Part shown: positions 51,301 to 61,829 of the stretch, piece by piece
Layout of the letters: each line of letters opens with the position of its first letter
Numbering within the stretch: position 1 is the first letter of the stretch
Assembly: GCF_964355755.1 (NCBI RefSeq)
Contig: NC_092679.1
Coordinates: 14,932,932-14,996,931, forward strand
Reading direction: 5' to 3'
Source of the DNA: Antedon mediterranea
Taxonomy: Eukaryota > Echinodermata > Crinoidea > Comatulida > Antedonidae
Length of the DNA stretch: 64,000 nucleotides
Program-made: the position numbers and the translations under genes
Notes under the pieces: generated by a model
Database searches by the model: none
What the model was told of the DNA's origin: nothing
The model's input: only the letters and a program-made list of their open reading frames with translations

Positions 51301-54300
51301 TTTGACCTGCTTCCAATCTTTTGCCTCATCTAGAATTAAAATTAATATTCATTAGCAATCAAATGTTAGGTTGTTATTAGTCTATAGTGTGTTCTAATCA
51401 TAAATGGTCGAATTGATGGTGTTGTGATGTGAATTAATGCAGATGTTTGTGACAATTATGCAGTGGTTGCTGATGAATTACGAACCGATACTGATATCAT
51501 GAAGATATCGGGGACTTTTGAGCTCACACCTACTGGTACTCATCCACAGGTTTAAAGTTTCAATTGGACATGCACGGGCGGTCGCAGGACTATTTGAAGG
51601 GGGTTGCCCAAGAGGGCCAGTAATACTGAATATTTGCGCCACAGGCCACCCCCCCCCCCCCCATGGTGGTGGGAGAATTTTTGTTAAATGACACACCTAG
51701 ATGGCCGGAAATGGTACTCTCGCACGTAAAATTCATGATAAATAGAAATGACAATCTATATCGGGCTACAGTAGCAAACAGATCATATCACGCCTGGTTT
51801 TTCCGCCCGTAAAACACAAGCAACAAACAAAAGGATAACATTTTTTGCGTTCAATGCGAAGGTCAGAGGCGGTCCCCGACGAAGGTACTTCCGGTAAAAT
51901 GTAATAAATTCTAGGAATTAAAATCAATTAATACAAATTAATAACTATTATCAATTAATAATTAAAACAATTTAGAAAAAAATGTAAAGCTGCTGCTATA
52001 AATATATTGAGCAAAACGTTAAATTGTATTATTTTGAAATAAATGCTAAATAAGTCAGTAAAACCCCAATATCCAAAATTCATTTTCATTTATCCACTAT
52101 AAACTGTACAACCACACTCGAGAAAAGAAAATATGATCGAAATTTGCAGAAAGAAGCAATTAAACACTGTTTTTCCTTCGGAACATTCGTAATTATTAAG
52201 GAAATTCGCCCAAATATTACGGACGTAGGGAAATGAAGATAAATATATGGTACTACGGAAATACTTAAATGATGGAGAATCCCCGGCAAAATGCAATGAT
52301 TATGGAGAAATGAAAGACCCATGACGGGATTTACCACGAACACATGGACACAAGCAATCCAAACATTCAACAAAAACTCTGACTGCCGGTAAATTATGCA
52401 CGGTATTGTTGACTGCAGTCTGTCAATTTACATAGGCCTATAGTCTTTTCAAACCCTGGTCGACTTCTATAACATTAATAGTTAATAATTTATATAATAT
52501 GATGAAATCTAAATTTTAATTAGTGGCAGAAAAAAACATTTAGTATGACATTTAGGGTGTTGCCCGGGCAACTGGGGCAACACCCGTCTGCCCCTGACAT
52601 GTATGTTGACACGCCAGTGAACGTATGACCTTTGTAATTCAGTGCACATGGCCAGGCATAGCGTTGGTAGCTTAGGCCTAGCCTAAATCCTATATTCCTC
52701 AAATTAAGGCTGGTGGCTTAGTTATAGGACCTACAGTAGGTCCACCTGTATTACTTAAATCTTTATTTATAATAACTAACTCTATAATTTACAGTTCGAA
52801 ATGCCTTTTACTAAATTTTAATAAATAATTGCTAGGTCATCCTCCGCCATGATTTTAGTATTATGACATCATACGTCCACTTGTACTCAGTCACAGAGCA
52901 AACAGCATTTTTGGCAGTTGACTTAAAAGTCATAAAAATTACATCATAGGGTGAACTTAGTGAATGTGCGAATCGAAAAGTTTAATTCTTTTACTTGAAA
53001 ATAGTATATACGTACCAGGCTCAGAATTACTTGTATAAAGCTGAAGAGGGCAGTCCTCCTGTTTTCCACAATGAGGAAACACAATTAATACAGGTTTCTG
53101 AAATCTGTAACCATTTGGAAGACATGTTATTATTGGAGCAATGCACCCTTTATTCAAATCTTTATATGGCAGCTTTGTATAATTATCCAGAGAGTCCACA
53201 GCCAATCCGATGTCAGTAACTTCTCCCTCTGGTATAGCCATTGGAGGAATTATTAACTGAACACCAGTATTTGGAATCTTCAAACGTGCGCCAGACGAAT
53301 CCACTTTAACACTTGGAATATTCCTCACTACAGAATCAACTTCGTCTTCTTTACTTGGTGGACAGATAGGCTTTCTGTATTCCACAGGACTTACAAGTGT
53401 TGAAGTTGCAGAGCAGTATCCGCTAGAAACTGAATCTTGAGTATACAAAAAACGTTGGCATGGAGATAAACATTGGATGGCACAGTCTGTTTCAACCTCA
53501 CTTTCAAGAACTTCAATAATCGTCATACTCGTTTTTGATTCATCACAATCAATCTCACTCTCAAAACCTTTACAAACAGTACCTAAACTGTCATAACCAC
53601 TATCTTCTGATTTACAAAATCTTTCTTGTTGAATCTTTATAAATTTATTCTGACCAGCAGTTTCGGGTGAATGAACCCTTCGTAGATTATTGGATAACCT
53701 TACATCTGACCTGTTAGGTTCATTAATGGCCTCAGCCTTCTGAAGTGTTTTCTTTTGCAGATTTGTGGATTTGCTAGACTCCAGTTCACTACAACCAGTT
53801 TGTCCTTCATCTGCAGAGTCTTGAGGACTGTACTGGCAGTGCTTCATGGTCTTCTTCTTCTTCTCAGAAGTGTTTTGAAGACTGGAGTACATTTTCATTT
53901 GTTCTTCAACTGGAATATCTGAAATAATTCAAAATATGATCTGTAATAATCTGGGATGCGACTGGTTTTCTTTTAATGAACGAAAATATTCTCCCCATTC
54001 CCCCTTTACCTAAGGCATCGACTGCCTAATAATGTGGGGTTTAGATAAATCAAGTTTTTTGGGGGGAATTCAAGGGGTGGTAAGAGAGAGTGGGGAGTGG
54101 GGTTGGAGAGGGAGGAGGGGTGGATCCAACTCAGCCCAGGTTCCTCCTAAATATTTAAAAAATACAATAGAAAAGCACATTATAAATTCAGCACTTCATT
54201 TGCTAAAATTGTAGGTGTTAGGTCCCCACTACCACTACTACTTTATATAAAAACCTGGCGCCACCACTGCTATTACAGATACAAATAACTTATCACTTAT

Positions 54301-55522
54301 CACAAAGACAGATATAAAAATATAATATAAAAATATATGATAACAATAATTACTATAGTACAATCTTAAAATTACAGTTCATAACTATTTAAATTAAAAA
54401 TGAAGTTCATTACTAAATATCTTATTAATAATTGTTTTTATTGCAACAATTATTGTAGACAGTACTGTATTCATTATAGATCTAATTTACCTCTTGAGGT
54501 CATCATTAAAATTAACATATAAAGGTATCAGTTATACTTACTCTCATTGGTTAATGAAGGAACATAGGTAAACTGTAGTATATTACTGAGGATACCATCT
54601 GAGGATCTCTTAAGCTGTACACCAACTTTTACCTTTGAGGTAATTTTCGCATCGGAGTACGATGGACAATAAAAATGAATTGTCTGAAATAAATAAAAGA
54701 AATTAAATGATTTAAAAAGCACACAAGAGTATCAAAAATACCCACCACATATTGGCCCCCCAGCCCATTATTTGTGCTTTCATGGTTGCTGGATTTTACC
54801 CCTTACCCCAACTCCACAACTAAACATCCACACCAACCTGAAGGCCATTTTGTCCAATTTCATAAGCAATAACGTTTTTTTTTTATTTTTCACAATTTAT
54901 TTGATAATAATATTAATAATAATACAGTAAATAATAAAGAGTTTTGATAGAGTTTTTACTTTAGTGAATATGTACTTACATTGCTAATAGTTCGTTCAAT
55001 TTTGGCTTGTTTTTTCCATCCAGTCGTTCTCTCAATGAAATAAACTTCAATATCACCTAGAACTGTTGATATTTTTATATTGTAGTACACAAATAGTAAA
55101 TGTTTTACAGTGGTGTAACATAGTTGGGAAAAGGCCACTGGTTTAGCACTCCTAAGAGGCCCTCCAACGCTGGGGAGAGTTGCATTATTGGACTGCTCAT
55201 GCTCTGGCGCCCGGTCATAGGTTTAGCCAGTGAGCGGTCATAGCCGTTACACGGTTACACCACTTGTTGGACGTTAAGAATATTTTATTAGTTTAAGAAT
55301 TATTGACTGTTCTATATTATTCAGGCCTATATAGAGAGACTTGAGAGAGACTTTTTAATCACCATTCCCCCTTCCCTACCACAAACCATTTTGCTACAGT
55401 ACTATTCTATTTTTGGCCTGCTTACCTTCCTCCAATGAGTCTACTGACACTGTAGCAATAATAATTTCATCACCAGTAGCTTGGCCTGAAGTAACACTTA
55501 AACTCTTCAGTTCCAAATTCAT
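48347..55522 (-). CDS. IPT(Rel dimerisation)-ZU5-UPA-death domain protein
   Basis: Exons are 55426-55522, 54980-55062, 54542-54683, 53016-53918, 51082-51329, 50102-50245, 49691-49837 and 48347-49303. All are GT-AG and in phase, giving 906 residues. Residues 1-102 match the Rel/NF-kB dimerisation (IPT) domain: LKSLSVTSGQATGDEI, GDIEVYFIE, TIHFYCPSY, VGVQLKRSSDG, LQFTYVP. A basic KKKKTMKH (127-134) follows, where Rel proteins have their nuclear signal. Then come DSGYDS (213-218), ZU5 (from about 312; LIIPPMAIPEGEV, APIITCLPNGY), a UPA-like region (to 588; FHCQISVQQ), DSGHAS (634-639), a death domain (about 702-782; DGNDWRMFA, PSPTECVLQAW) and an acidic, Ser-rich tail. Three in-frame stops just before the first ATG show that no Rel DNA-binding half precedes it in this exon. 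It probably acts as a cytosolic or nuclear signalling protein. It is paralogous to the 517-aa gene. Confidence 0.9.
50271..50350. repeat. Tandem perfect palindrome in intron
   Basis: GATATCTAGTAAAATT, the spacer GATA, and AATTTTACTAGATATC form a 16-base perfect inverted repeat. It is present almost twice in tandem with a period of about 40 bases. It starts about 25 bases upstream of the exon 50,102-50,245 acceptor and could extrude as a hairpin close to the splice site. Confidence 0.85.
50580..50850. mobile_element. MITE of the TATTGTCCCC family, intronic
   Basis: The right end ATGTTTTTGGGGACAATACATCTTT matches the family at 28,601-28,781 and 55,682-56,010. The interior shares TAATAGTTAATATTCACTT and GTCAAATTGGCTGCCAGCCA. 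The left end (AAAGATATATT) has lost its CCCC block. Confidence 0.65.
51480..52630 (-). repeat. Long interspersed repeat, inverted copy at 61.8-62.7 kb
   Basis: In reverse complement it shares with 61,840-62,700 the blocks GGGTGTTGCCCC, GGATTGCTTGTGT, TGCATTTTGCC, TATTTATCTTCATTTCC, TTTCTGCAAATT and CCTGTGGCGCAAATA. At 52,558-52,588 GGGTGTTGCCC and GGGCAACACCC are inverted. A C-run (51,648-51,661) and CCATGGTGG lie near the other end. No coding capacity was found. It sits in intron 4 of the IPT-ZU5-DD gene. Confidence 0.7.
55104..55262. repeat. Second copy of the repeat at 1.7-2.0 kb
   Basis: TTTAGCACTCCTAAGAGG, CCCTCCAACGCTGGG, GGACTGCTCATGCTCTGG and TTTAGCCAGTGAGCG occur in the same order as at 1690-2040. 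It lies in intron 1 of the IPT-ZU5-DD gene, between the first two IPT exons. Confidence 0.75.
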
Positions 55523-55681
55523 ATTTTATTACTATTTATCTATAAAATTAACACAAAAATGATCATGCTTGTAAAGTAAAAGTACTAAATATAACATCAG
55601 TATGTATATAAAAAATGAGTCAAGAAGATTATTTATTATATATAATATAATATATATTATAAATACTGTATTAAAGATTTT

Positions 55682-56010
55682 TTGTCCCCTGAAAAAACCC
55701 CATTTTTTGTTGTTGAATATGCAATTTTAATCTCACATAATAGATATTTACTTTGACAAAAAATTGGATAAAATAAACTGTAATTTAAAGCAAAAGGTAG
55801 TCACATTGGTTGCCAGCCAATGAGATCCTGGATCCGCTGATTGATTTTGACTGATTGATTTATTTTATTTCACCTTATTTATAGAGGGTGACCGTAAACA
55901 GTGTATGCTGACATTTATCTGACTGACATTTTTATACGGAAAAACTACTAAATGGCCTATTCAAATTCTGATTTGATTAATCTTGTTCTTCTTGTTTTTG
56001 GGGGACAATA
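55682..56010. mobile_element. MITE of the TATTGTCCCC family upstream of start codon
   Basis: TTGTCCCCTGAAAAAA at the left and TTGTTTTTGGGGGACAATA at the right are inverted ends; the flanking TTAAAGAT words also match. It lies about 160 bases upstream of the start codon of the IPT-ZU5-DD gene, probably in a 5' intron. Confidence 0.75.
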
Positions 56011-56324
56011 CAGTACATCTTTAAAGATAACAGAGAATAAAAAAAATAATTGGGACAAACCAACACACAAGACAAAAAAAGGTATTAAAAGTAATCTAAT
56101 ATTCATGATTACATAATAAAACAATACAAAAATAATACAAAAGCCCATGGACCCCAAACTGATAATGAATTAATATTAATAAAGTTTGAATTAAAACACA
56201 TATTAGAAGGAATAGGAATTATTTACCTTCCTCAAAAACAACAAATTTTAAAAGTGAAGTCAGATGTTGAAATAAAATAATAAAACACGAATTTACCCAT
56301 CCACCATTTTGAAAATGTAGCCTA

Positions 56325-56350
56325 ATTTTTGTAAGCACTTCCGCGTTTAG
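56325..56350 (-). promoter_or_regulatory. Candidate promoter with ETS-like site
   Basis: CACTTCCGCG (minus: CGCGGAAGTG) is an ETS-family core in a short, relatively CG-rich patch about 0.8 kb upstream of the IPT-ZU5-DD start codon. Directly downstream, on the minus strand, a possible non-coding exon ends in GGTAAATTC at about 56,290. The assignment is from position and motif only. Confidence 0.3.
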
Positions 56351-56536
56351 GATTCTTCACCACAGACAGGATATTTGCACCCACTAACTGCGCAGCTATT
56401 TCCGACAGGTACACTTGGTTGGTTGGTAGCCCGCTTGGTAGGTAATATGCTACTCGAAATAACTTGTTTCACAGGCTAACTGTACTCTCCATTAACTTGA
56501 AAATAAAATATATTTAATGTATAAATACTTACTATT

Positions 56537-59500
56537 ATTATTATTATTATTCACTTTTATTTCAAATATCAAAAAATTGACCAAAATTACAACTCGTGGC
56601 TAAGAGCCAAATTGCGTGTAAAATACATGTCATATCAAAAATATAAATATATATAAAAAATATGAAAACAAAAAAAACAACAAAGAAGGGGAGAGCAGTC
56701 GCAAACTAGCAGGGGAGAAAATTAAGAATTCAGTAATTTGATGAAGTAGGGTATAGGGCTATTGGTAAATCTGGATGTTTTAGACGCTAGCTGGGTAATT
56801 TTGTTTTTATTTCTTAAATTCCTACCATGACAGCTATGTCTGGTCGGTGGGATTAAATCAGCTGTTTGTTTAATTTTGGGGAGATACTCAGCGAACTTGC
56901 GACAATGCTCCACCCTTCTTTGAGCCAAAGTCTCTAATTTAAGAAATTCAAGGGCACCAGAGTAAGAAAAGTAATCATTGCCTAACATTATACGGCAAGC
57001 CCTCTTTTGAACATTTTCAATACAATCGCTTAATCTACTAGACAGGCCAGAATGCCAAACAACATCAGCATACTCAACAACTGGTCTAATGTAACCACAA
57101 AAGGTCAATTTAAGCTCTTCAATGTTAAAACCAAATCGTTTTAGTGATCGTAAAAAGAAAAGTTTCCTGGAAGCTTTAGTGATGATGGAATCAATATGAC
57201 AGTCCCATTTAAGGTTGTCTTGAAAAAAAACTCCCAGGATCTTGGCTTTATTAACATATTGGAGCTTATCAGTTCCCAAGTGTATGTCAACGTGTGAAGG
57301 TTGGGTAGAACTGAAACACACCTTAAGGGCCTGACATTTTTTGGGGTTAAGCACTAAACAGTTGTCGTTACACCAGCGGAAAAAAGAATTAAGATCATCT
57401 TGTAAAAAACCAGGCAATGAGAGCTTACGATTTTCACAAAATGTAAGATCATCTACATATTTCAGATACTTAGTTTTAGCATTTGTACCAGCATCGTTGA
57501 TCATGATCTGGAAACATAAAGGGCCTAACTTGGTTCCCTGTGGGACACCAGCTTTTAAGTAAGAGTAATTAGATAAGGTACCATTATATTTGACACACTG
57601 CATACGCATAAAAAGAAAATCACACAACCATGGTACCAAAGCCCCCCTGACACCAATATCAATGATCTTATTAACAAGGATGGTATGGTCGATAAGATCA
57701 AAGGCCTTGGAGAAATCAGTAAGAACCATGGTACCAACATTGTGCTTATTCTCAGCACCTTGACAGAGATAATGCACCAAGTGGGTCAGGTAATGAGCAG
57801 TAGACAAACCCTTAACATTTCCAAACTGGTTAACATCGATTTTTGAACTTATATCTTGTAAGATCCAGTCAGTGATAAACTCCTCAGCTACTTTGGCAAA
57901 CACAGAAGTAATGGAGATAGGTCTGAGTTTGTCAATAGTAGGAGGCTGAACCTTGGGCACAGGGACTACAACTGCCTTTTTCCACTGAGAAGGGACAATG
58001 CCTTCAGAAAAAGAACAGTTGAGTATATCACAAAGTGGTTCACAAAACTCCATGGCAAATAATTTAACAATTTTGGGTGGGACCAAATCTGGTCCGCAGG
58101 CCTTGTTTTCTTTAATAGATCTTAATTTTTTATAAATATCCCAAGGATGAAGTTTAGGTGCAGGTTTGTCAGAGGGAAGGAATGCAGGGAGTTGAGTTTT
58201 ATTTAGAAAAGGGATGTGAGCACTAATGTTAGTAAACAAGTCATTGATGACATTAGCAATGGATTTATGATCCAATGGAGAGATTTCAGGAACTGGTATA
58301 TTGAGATCGATTTTCTTAGTGTTTGTCATAACTCTGACCTGTTGGTGCCATTTACCTGGGTCAGTTTTTTGCAGGTGTCTAACTCTATCTACATTAAATT
58401 TTACTTTAGCTTTAATGATTTCCCTCTTGACTTTGTTTCTGCAAGCTTTCCAATGGGTTAAGTTATTGGATTTAAACGCTTTTTGGCGTTCAGAAATAGA
58501 ATTTCTGATATTTTGTGTTAGCCAAGGTTTATCAGTATTGTGCGTTTTAATATTTTTCAACGGGAAAAACTTATTAATAGCAGTGATCAGTTTGTAATAG
58601 AAAGCATCAACTTTACTCTGTGTAGAAATGCAGCTATAAATATCATTCCAATTCTGAGATACAATCCAGGTGCCAAACGATCTTATTCTGGTATCATATA
58701 AGGGACGAACACTTATAGATTTGACAACATTTTTGATAGCTTGAACTTTAGGTTTCCATAAAATACAGATGTGGTCACTAAAACCAAGAGGAGACATCGC
58801 TTCTGGGGTATGGTATTTAGTTTCAAAATTAGTCAAGATGAGGTCTAATGTAGCAAGTTCACGGGTTGGAAAATTAACAATTTGTTTTAAACAGTTATTA
58901 CGTAAAATGTAGTTAATGTTCATTCTGTTGAAATCGCCCATAATGCAAAAACCAGTCTGAAGTGATCTAGAACGAATAAGGTCTATCGTTTCACAAATAT
59001 GCCGCTCAAGAAGAAGTTGATATGGGGAGTCTGTTGTGATGTAGATAGCACAAACAACGATTGATGACATTCCTCTTGGTAGACGAGAACATTTTAAGTT
59101 TATCCAAATGACTTCCAATTCAGGTGGTACAGGGATGTCAAGGATTGCACAATCAATGTTATCCTTCACATAAATTGCCACACCGCCTCCACGTCGATCC
59201 TCTCTACATTTGCCAAAAAAAGAATATCCTTGAACATGAATTTGAGCATTACATATATGAGGTCCATACCAGGATTCAGTAAATACTCCGACATCAACCC
59301 CTTGGGTGTTTAATAACAAACTCAATTCATCATGTTTATTGCAAAGTGATTGAGCATTGGTAAGTAAAAACAAAGGTAGTTGGCAAGAAGATGGTCTATC
59401 CTTGGCACCCACATTATTTGATAATGGGATGTTTATCAGTTGTCGATGCAGAAAATGAGTAAAATTTTTTCTTCTTTTATTAGAGTTAGGCAAAGAAGCA

Positions 59501-59940
59501 TAATAACTAATTCTCACTGGTATACGTCGATGAATATGAGAACCACCACGTCTTCCTCTCTTGCTAGGCCGAAGCCTAGGCCTGGTAGGAATCCAGCTGT
59601 TAGTGCTACCAGGCGTGAGTTGAGAACAGCAAGGCATACAACTGTTAGTAGAGCAAGTAGAGCAGGCTTGGTCCGGCATAGGCCTAGGCCTAGCAGATTT
59701 CATCGAAAATAAGATGAAAATCAGGAAATGAATCGAAATGTCCGGAAAAAAAGCAATGATTAAATCCACTAAACAACAGCAAAATTACAGACATAACACA
59801 ATACGACATCAAAAAGTTAACAAAACAACAGCAAAAAAATCAAAAATCATGAGAAAATCAAGGAGGTCGTCAGCTAGCTCAGCGCCCTCTGTAGTATTAT
59901 TATCAACTCTGCTTCAATACATTTTTCAATAATAAGCAAA
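56537..59940 (-). mobile_element. LINE with intact single frame
   Basis: The 3' end is an (AAT)n microsatellite (56,536-56,560, plus-strand ATTATT), typical of CR1-superfamily LINEs. The coding frame is 56,722-59,769. The 5' end is placed only roughly, before 59,950, because no target duplication was found. It lies between the promoter of the IPT-ZU5-DD gene and the divergent small gene at 60.3 kb. Confidence 0.8.
56722..59769 (-). CDS. LINE endonuclease/reverse transcriptase, 1015 aa
   Basis: One uninterrupted frame. A Cys-rich, basic N terminus (CSTCSTNSCMPCC, then RPSKRGRRGG) precedes an apurinic-type endonuclease from about residue 132 (LTNAQSLCNKHDEL, TESWYGP, RRGGGVAIYV, GDFNRMN, GFSDH). 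The reverse transcriptase follows (RPISITSVFAKV, LTDFSKAFDLIDH, AGVPQGTKLGPLCF, YVDDLTF) with a C-terminal region (YADVVWHSGLSSRL, ENVQKRACRI). The catalytic box reads YVDD where CR1/L2 relatives often have YADD. The product nicks target DNA and copies the element's RNA into it. Translation may begin at Met23 instead. No lesion was seen, so this copy may be young or active. It belongs to the CR1/jockey side of non-LTR elements; the exact clade is not certain. Confidence 0.93.
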   Translation of the reverse strand: MDLIIAFFPDISIHFLIFILFSMKSARPRPMPDQACSTCSTNSCMPCCSQLTPGSTNSWIPTRPRLRPSKRGRRGGSHIHRRIPVRISYYASLPNSNKRRKNFTHFLHRQLINIPLSNNVGAKDRPSSCQLPLFLLTNAQSLCNKHDELSLLLNTQGVDVGVFTESWYGPHICNAQIHVQGYSFFGKCREDRRGGGVAIYVKDNIDCAILDIPVPPELEVIWINLKCSRLPRGMSSIVVCAIYITTDSPYQLLLERHICETIDLIRSRSLQTGFCIMGDFNRMNINYILRNNCLKQIVNFPTRELATLDLILTNFETKYHTPEAMSPLGFSDHICILWKPKVQAIKNVVKSISVRPLYDTRIRSFGTWIVSQNWNDIYSCISTQSKVDAFYYKLITAINKFFPLKNIKTHNTDKPWLTQNIRNSISERQKAFKSNNLTHWKACRNKVKREIIKAKVKFNVDRVRHLQKTDPGKWHQQVRVMTNTKKIDLNIPVPEISPLDHKSIANVINDLFTNISAHIPFLNKTQLPAFLPSDKPAPKLHPWDIYKKLRSIKENKACGPDLVPPKIVKLFAMEFCEPLCDILNCSFSEGIVPSQWKKAVVVPVPKVQPPTIDKLRPISITSVFAKVAEEFITDWILQDISSKIDVNQFGNVKGLSTAHYLTHLVHYLCQGAENKHNVGTMVLTDFSKAFDLIDHTILVNKIIDIGVRGALVPWLCDFLFMRMQCVKYNGTLSNYSYLKAGVPQGTKLGPLCFQIMINDAGTNAKTKYLKYVDDLTFCENRKLSLPGFLQDDLNSFFRWCNDNCLVLNPKKCQALKVCFSSTQPSHVDIHLGTDKLQYVNKAKILGVFFQDNLKWDCHIDSIITKASRKLFFLRSLKRFGFNIEELKLTFCGYIRPVVEYADVVWHSGLSSRLSDCIENVQKRACRIMLGNDYFSYSGALEFLKLETLAQRRVEHCRKFAEYLPKIKQTADLIPPTRHSCHGRNLRNKNKITQLASKTSRFTNSPIPYFIKLLNS

Positions 59941-60320
59941 ATGTGGTAGTCTATACTGTGTATCGTGGGAATTCTCCTCCATATTATTATAATATTAACG
60001 TGATATCATCATCCGGGTCGCTGGGAAAGGGGAATTCCCAACAAAGATCGTTCCATTTTGTTTAAAAACAGCCCAGAATAGGCAAGAGTGAGGCGTGCCT
60101 GACTAACCAAAAACTAGTGTTTTTGTTACAATAATGTACAAAATATTCATTAAATTACTAAACTTTTGGCAGTATGTGTTTCCTATAGATAAAATGCATA
60201 CTCTCTAGGACGACCGACAACAGAACGAACCCCCTAAAACTAATAGAAGATTCTATTTTGCTGCCATGCGACCCTCTATACAAAGAGTAATGTGTGTGCG
60301 ATACGTTTGAAAACAAAAAC

Positions 60321-61126
60321 ATGGCGTCGGCTAATAACGATGGGATTTCCAACAGTAAAATCACGAATTCTAAACAAGATAGTGTATCGTCTGATGGGCT
60401 AAACATCTCTAAGCATTTGCCTCTAACACCAGGTATTCCCTCCGCCACAGTGAAAGTTGTATTCACCGAAAAATTGATTGAAGAAAAACCGGATATTGAC
60501 GGGACTGCGGCTGCTGGCACTAGTACTACTACTACTGATACTGCTAACGAAAATATCAACAAAAACAACAGTAAAGATGAGATTAAACCCGATTACATTG
60601 CGCCAGAACAAAACCCATACGTAAAAACAGTTAATTACATGGAAGAACATAGTATTATGCACATTTTTCAAGTAAGAGGTCGTATTTTAAGTAGTTGGTT
60701 GTATTGTATCACTATATCAGATTCTTTTGTGAATGTACGTGATGGCAAGCTAGCATGATACTATAGATAGATAGGCCTAGAAGAATAGTCAGTAGGCTGC
60801 GACACGCCTATATAGTTCTAGTACTATAACTATAGCCATATCGTTTTAAAATATCATGATAGAATAGCCCAGCATAATTTGTTGGTTGTGCTGTGTCTCT
60901 ATAAATTATAAATATAGTATAATATAGGCCTATATATATATTTATATATATATATATAGAAATTGTTATCGTACTATTCATTCATATTAATTAATTTTAT
61001 ATTTAGCATCTTACATCAGGAATTGTGTATCAGAGGCCAGATGACCCACTACAATATATGGTAGATGAATTGGAGAGAATGAAAACCAAGAAATCAGAAG
61101 AAGGTGTTTATTTTCCAGGTTCCTGA
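60321..61126 (+). CDS. RIIa/DPY-30-like docking domain protein, 156 aa
   Basis: Exons are 60,321-60,671 and 61,007-61,126, joined in phase 0 by GT-AG. An upstream in-frame ATG at 60,294 would add nine residues. The N terminus is Ser/Thr/Asn-rich and probably disordered. The C-terminal part (YMEEHSIMHIFQHLTSGIVY, then QRPDDPLQYMVDELERMK) has the two-helix pattern of the RIIa/DPY-30 dimerisation-docking family found in TEX55, EFCAB10 and the N termini of some adenylate kinases. Such domains bind amphipathic helices of A-kinase anchoring or radial-spoke proteins, so a ciliary or sperm role is plausible. The stop in EEGVYFPGS follows directly, although a GT at the same place could lead to another exon. 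Confidence 0.72.
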
Positions 61127-61820
61127 TATTATATTATAGGACTATGATGATAGGCCTGCATATCGATTGTTGCCACCAATAGGGGGAAAACCTAGGCTAT
61201 CAAAATATAATGAAATCTGGCATTAGGTTCATGCCCCTTCTCCCATATTTACGAAGGCTACGAATTACAAACATTTGTAATAGTATCTTACACGATATTC
61301 GTGGTCAATTGTTGACCCGGTGGTAGTACTGTACTAGTAGGTAGATCGACAAAACAAGTCAGTACTCTACAACTTCACAGAACAATGGATTCTTATATTA
61401 CATTTTACTTGATAAAATCGTTGTACCGTAATGACTTTGTGGTAAAGTTTAACATTTCGCAGTATGTCGTGTAGGTGTAGAATCAGGCGATCGACCGTCC
61501 TATATAGGAAATTGACAACTTAAGTTTCAGTAATGTTCCCCTACACAATTATTTTCACTTTTATTGTTTTTTTTTAATTGTACAGTAAATTAAAAATGTT
61601 ATTATTAGCTTAATAAAGAGTTTCATAATTACAAGTATATAATCATTTAACTTTTATTTTGATTTAAACCCGATTAAGAGAAATATTATCATCGTGTTTA
61701 AGGGTCACTTCAATGGCACATAGACGTAAGTCAACTAAGGCCATACAAATTACAAATACTTGTTTAGCGCAGCCACAAAACAAATTCACGGATTGTTAAT
61801 CTATACAGTTTTAGTAGTTA
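61127..61820. other. No gene seen
   Basis: AT-rich sequence downstream of the docking-domain gene. No coding segment, RNA gene or clear repeat was recognised. Confidence 0.5.
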
Positions 61821-61829
61821 TATAACACG

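Noticed and set aside
55523-56400. A missing Rel DNA-binding half upstream of the IPT exons
   Set aside because: Three stop codons lie in frame directly before the first ATG, and no sequence resembling the Rel N-terminal domain (DNA-contact loop) was seen up to 56.4 kb, where the LINE begins.
60158-60671. Minus-strand frames opposite the docking-domain gene
   Set aside because: The plus-strand frame has a family match and in-phase splicing; the antisense frames have neither.
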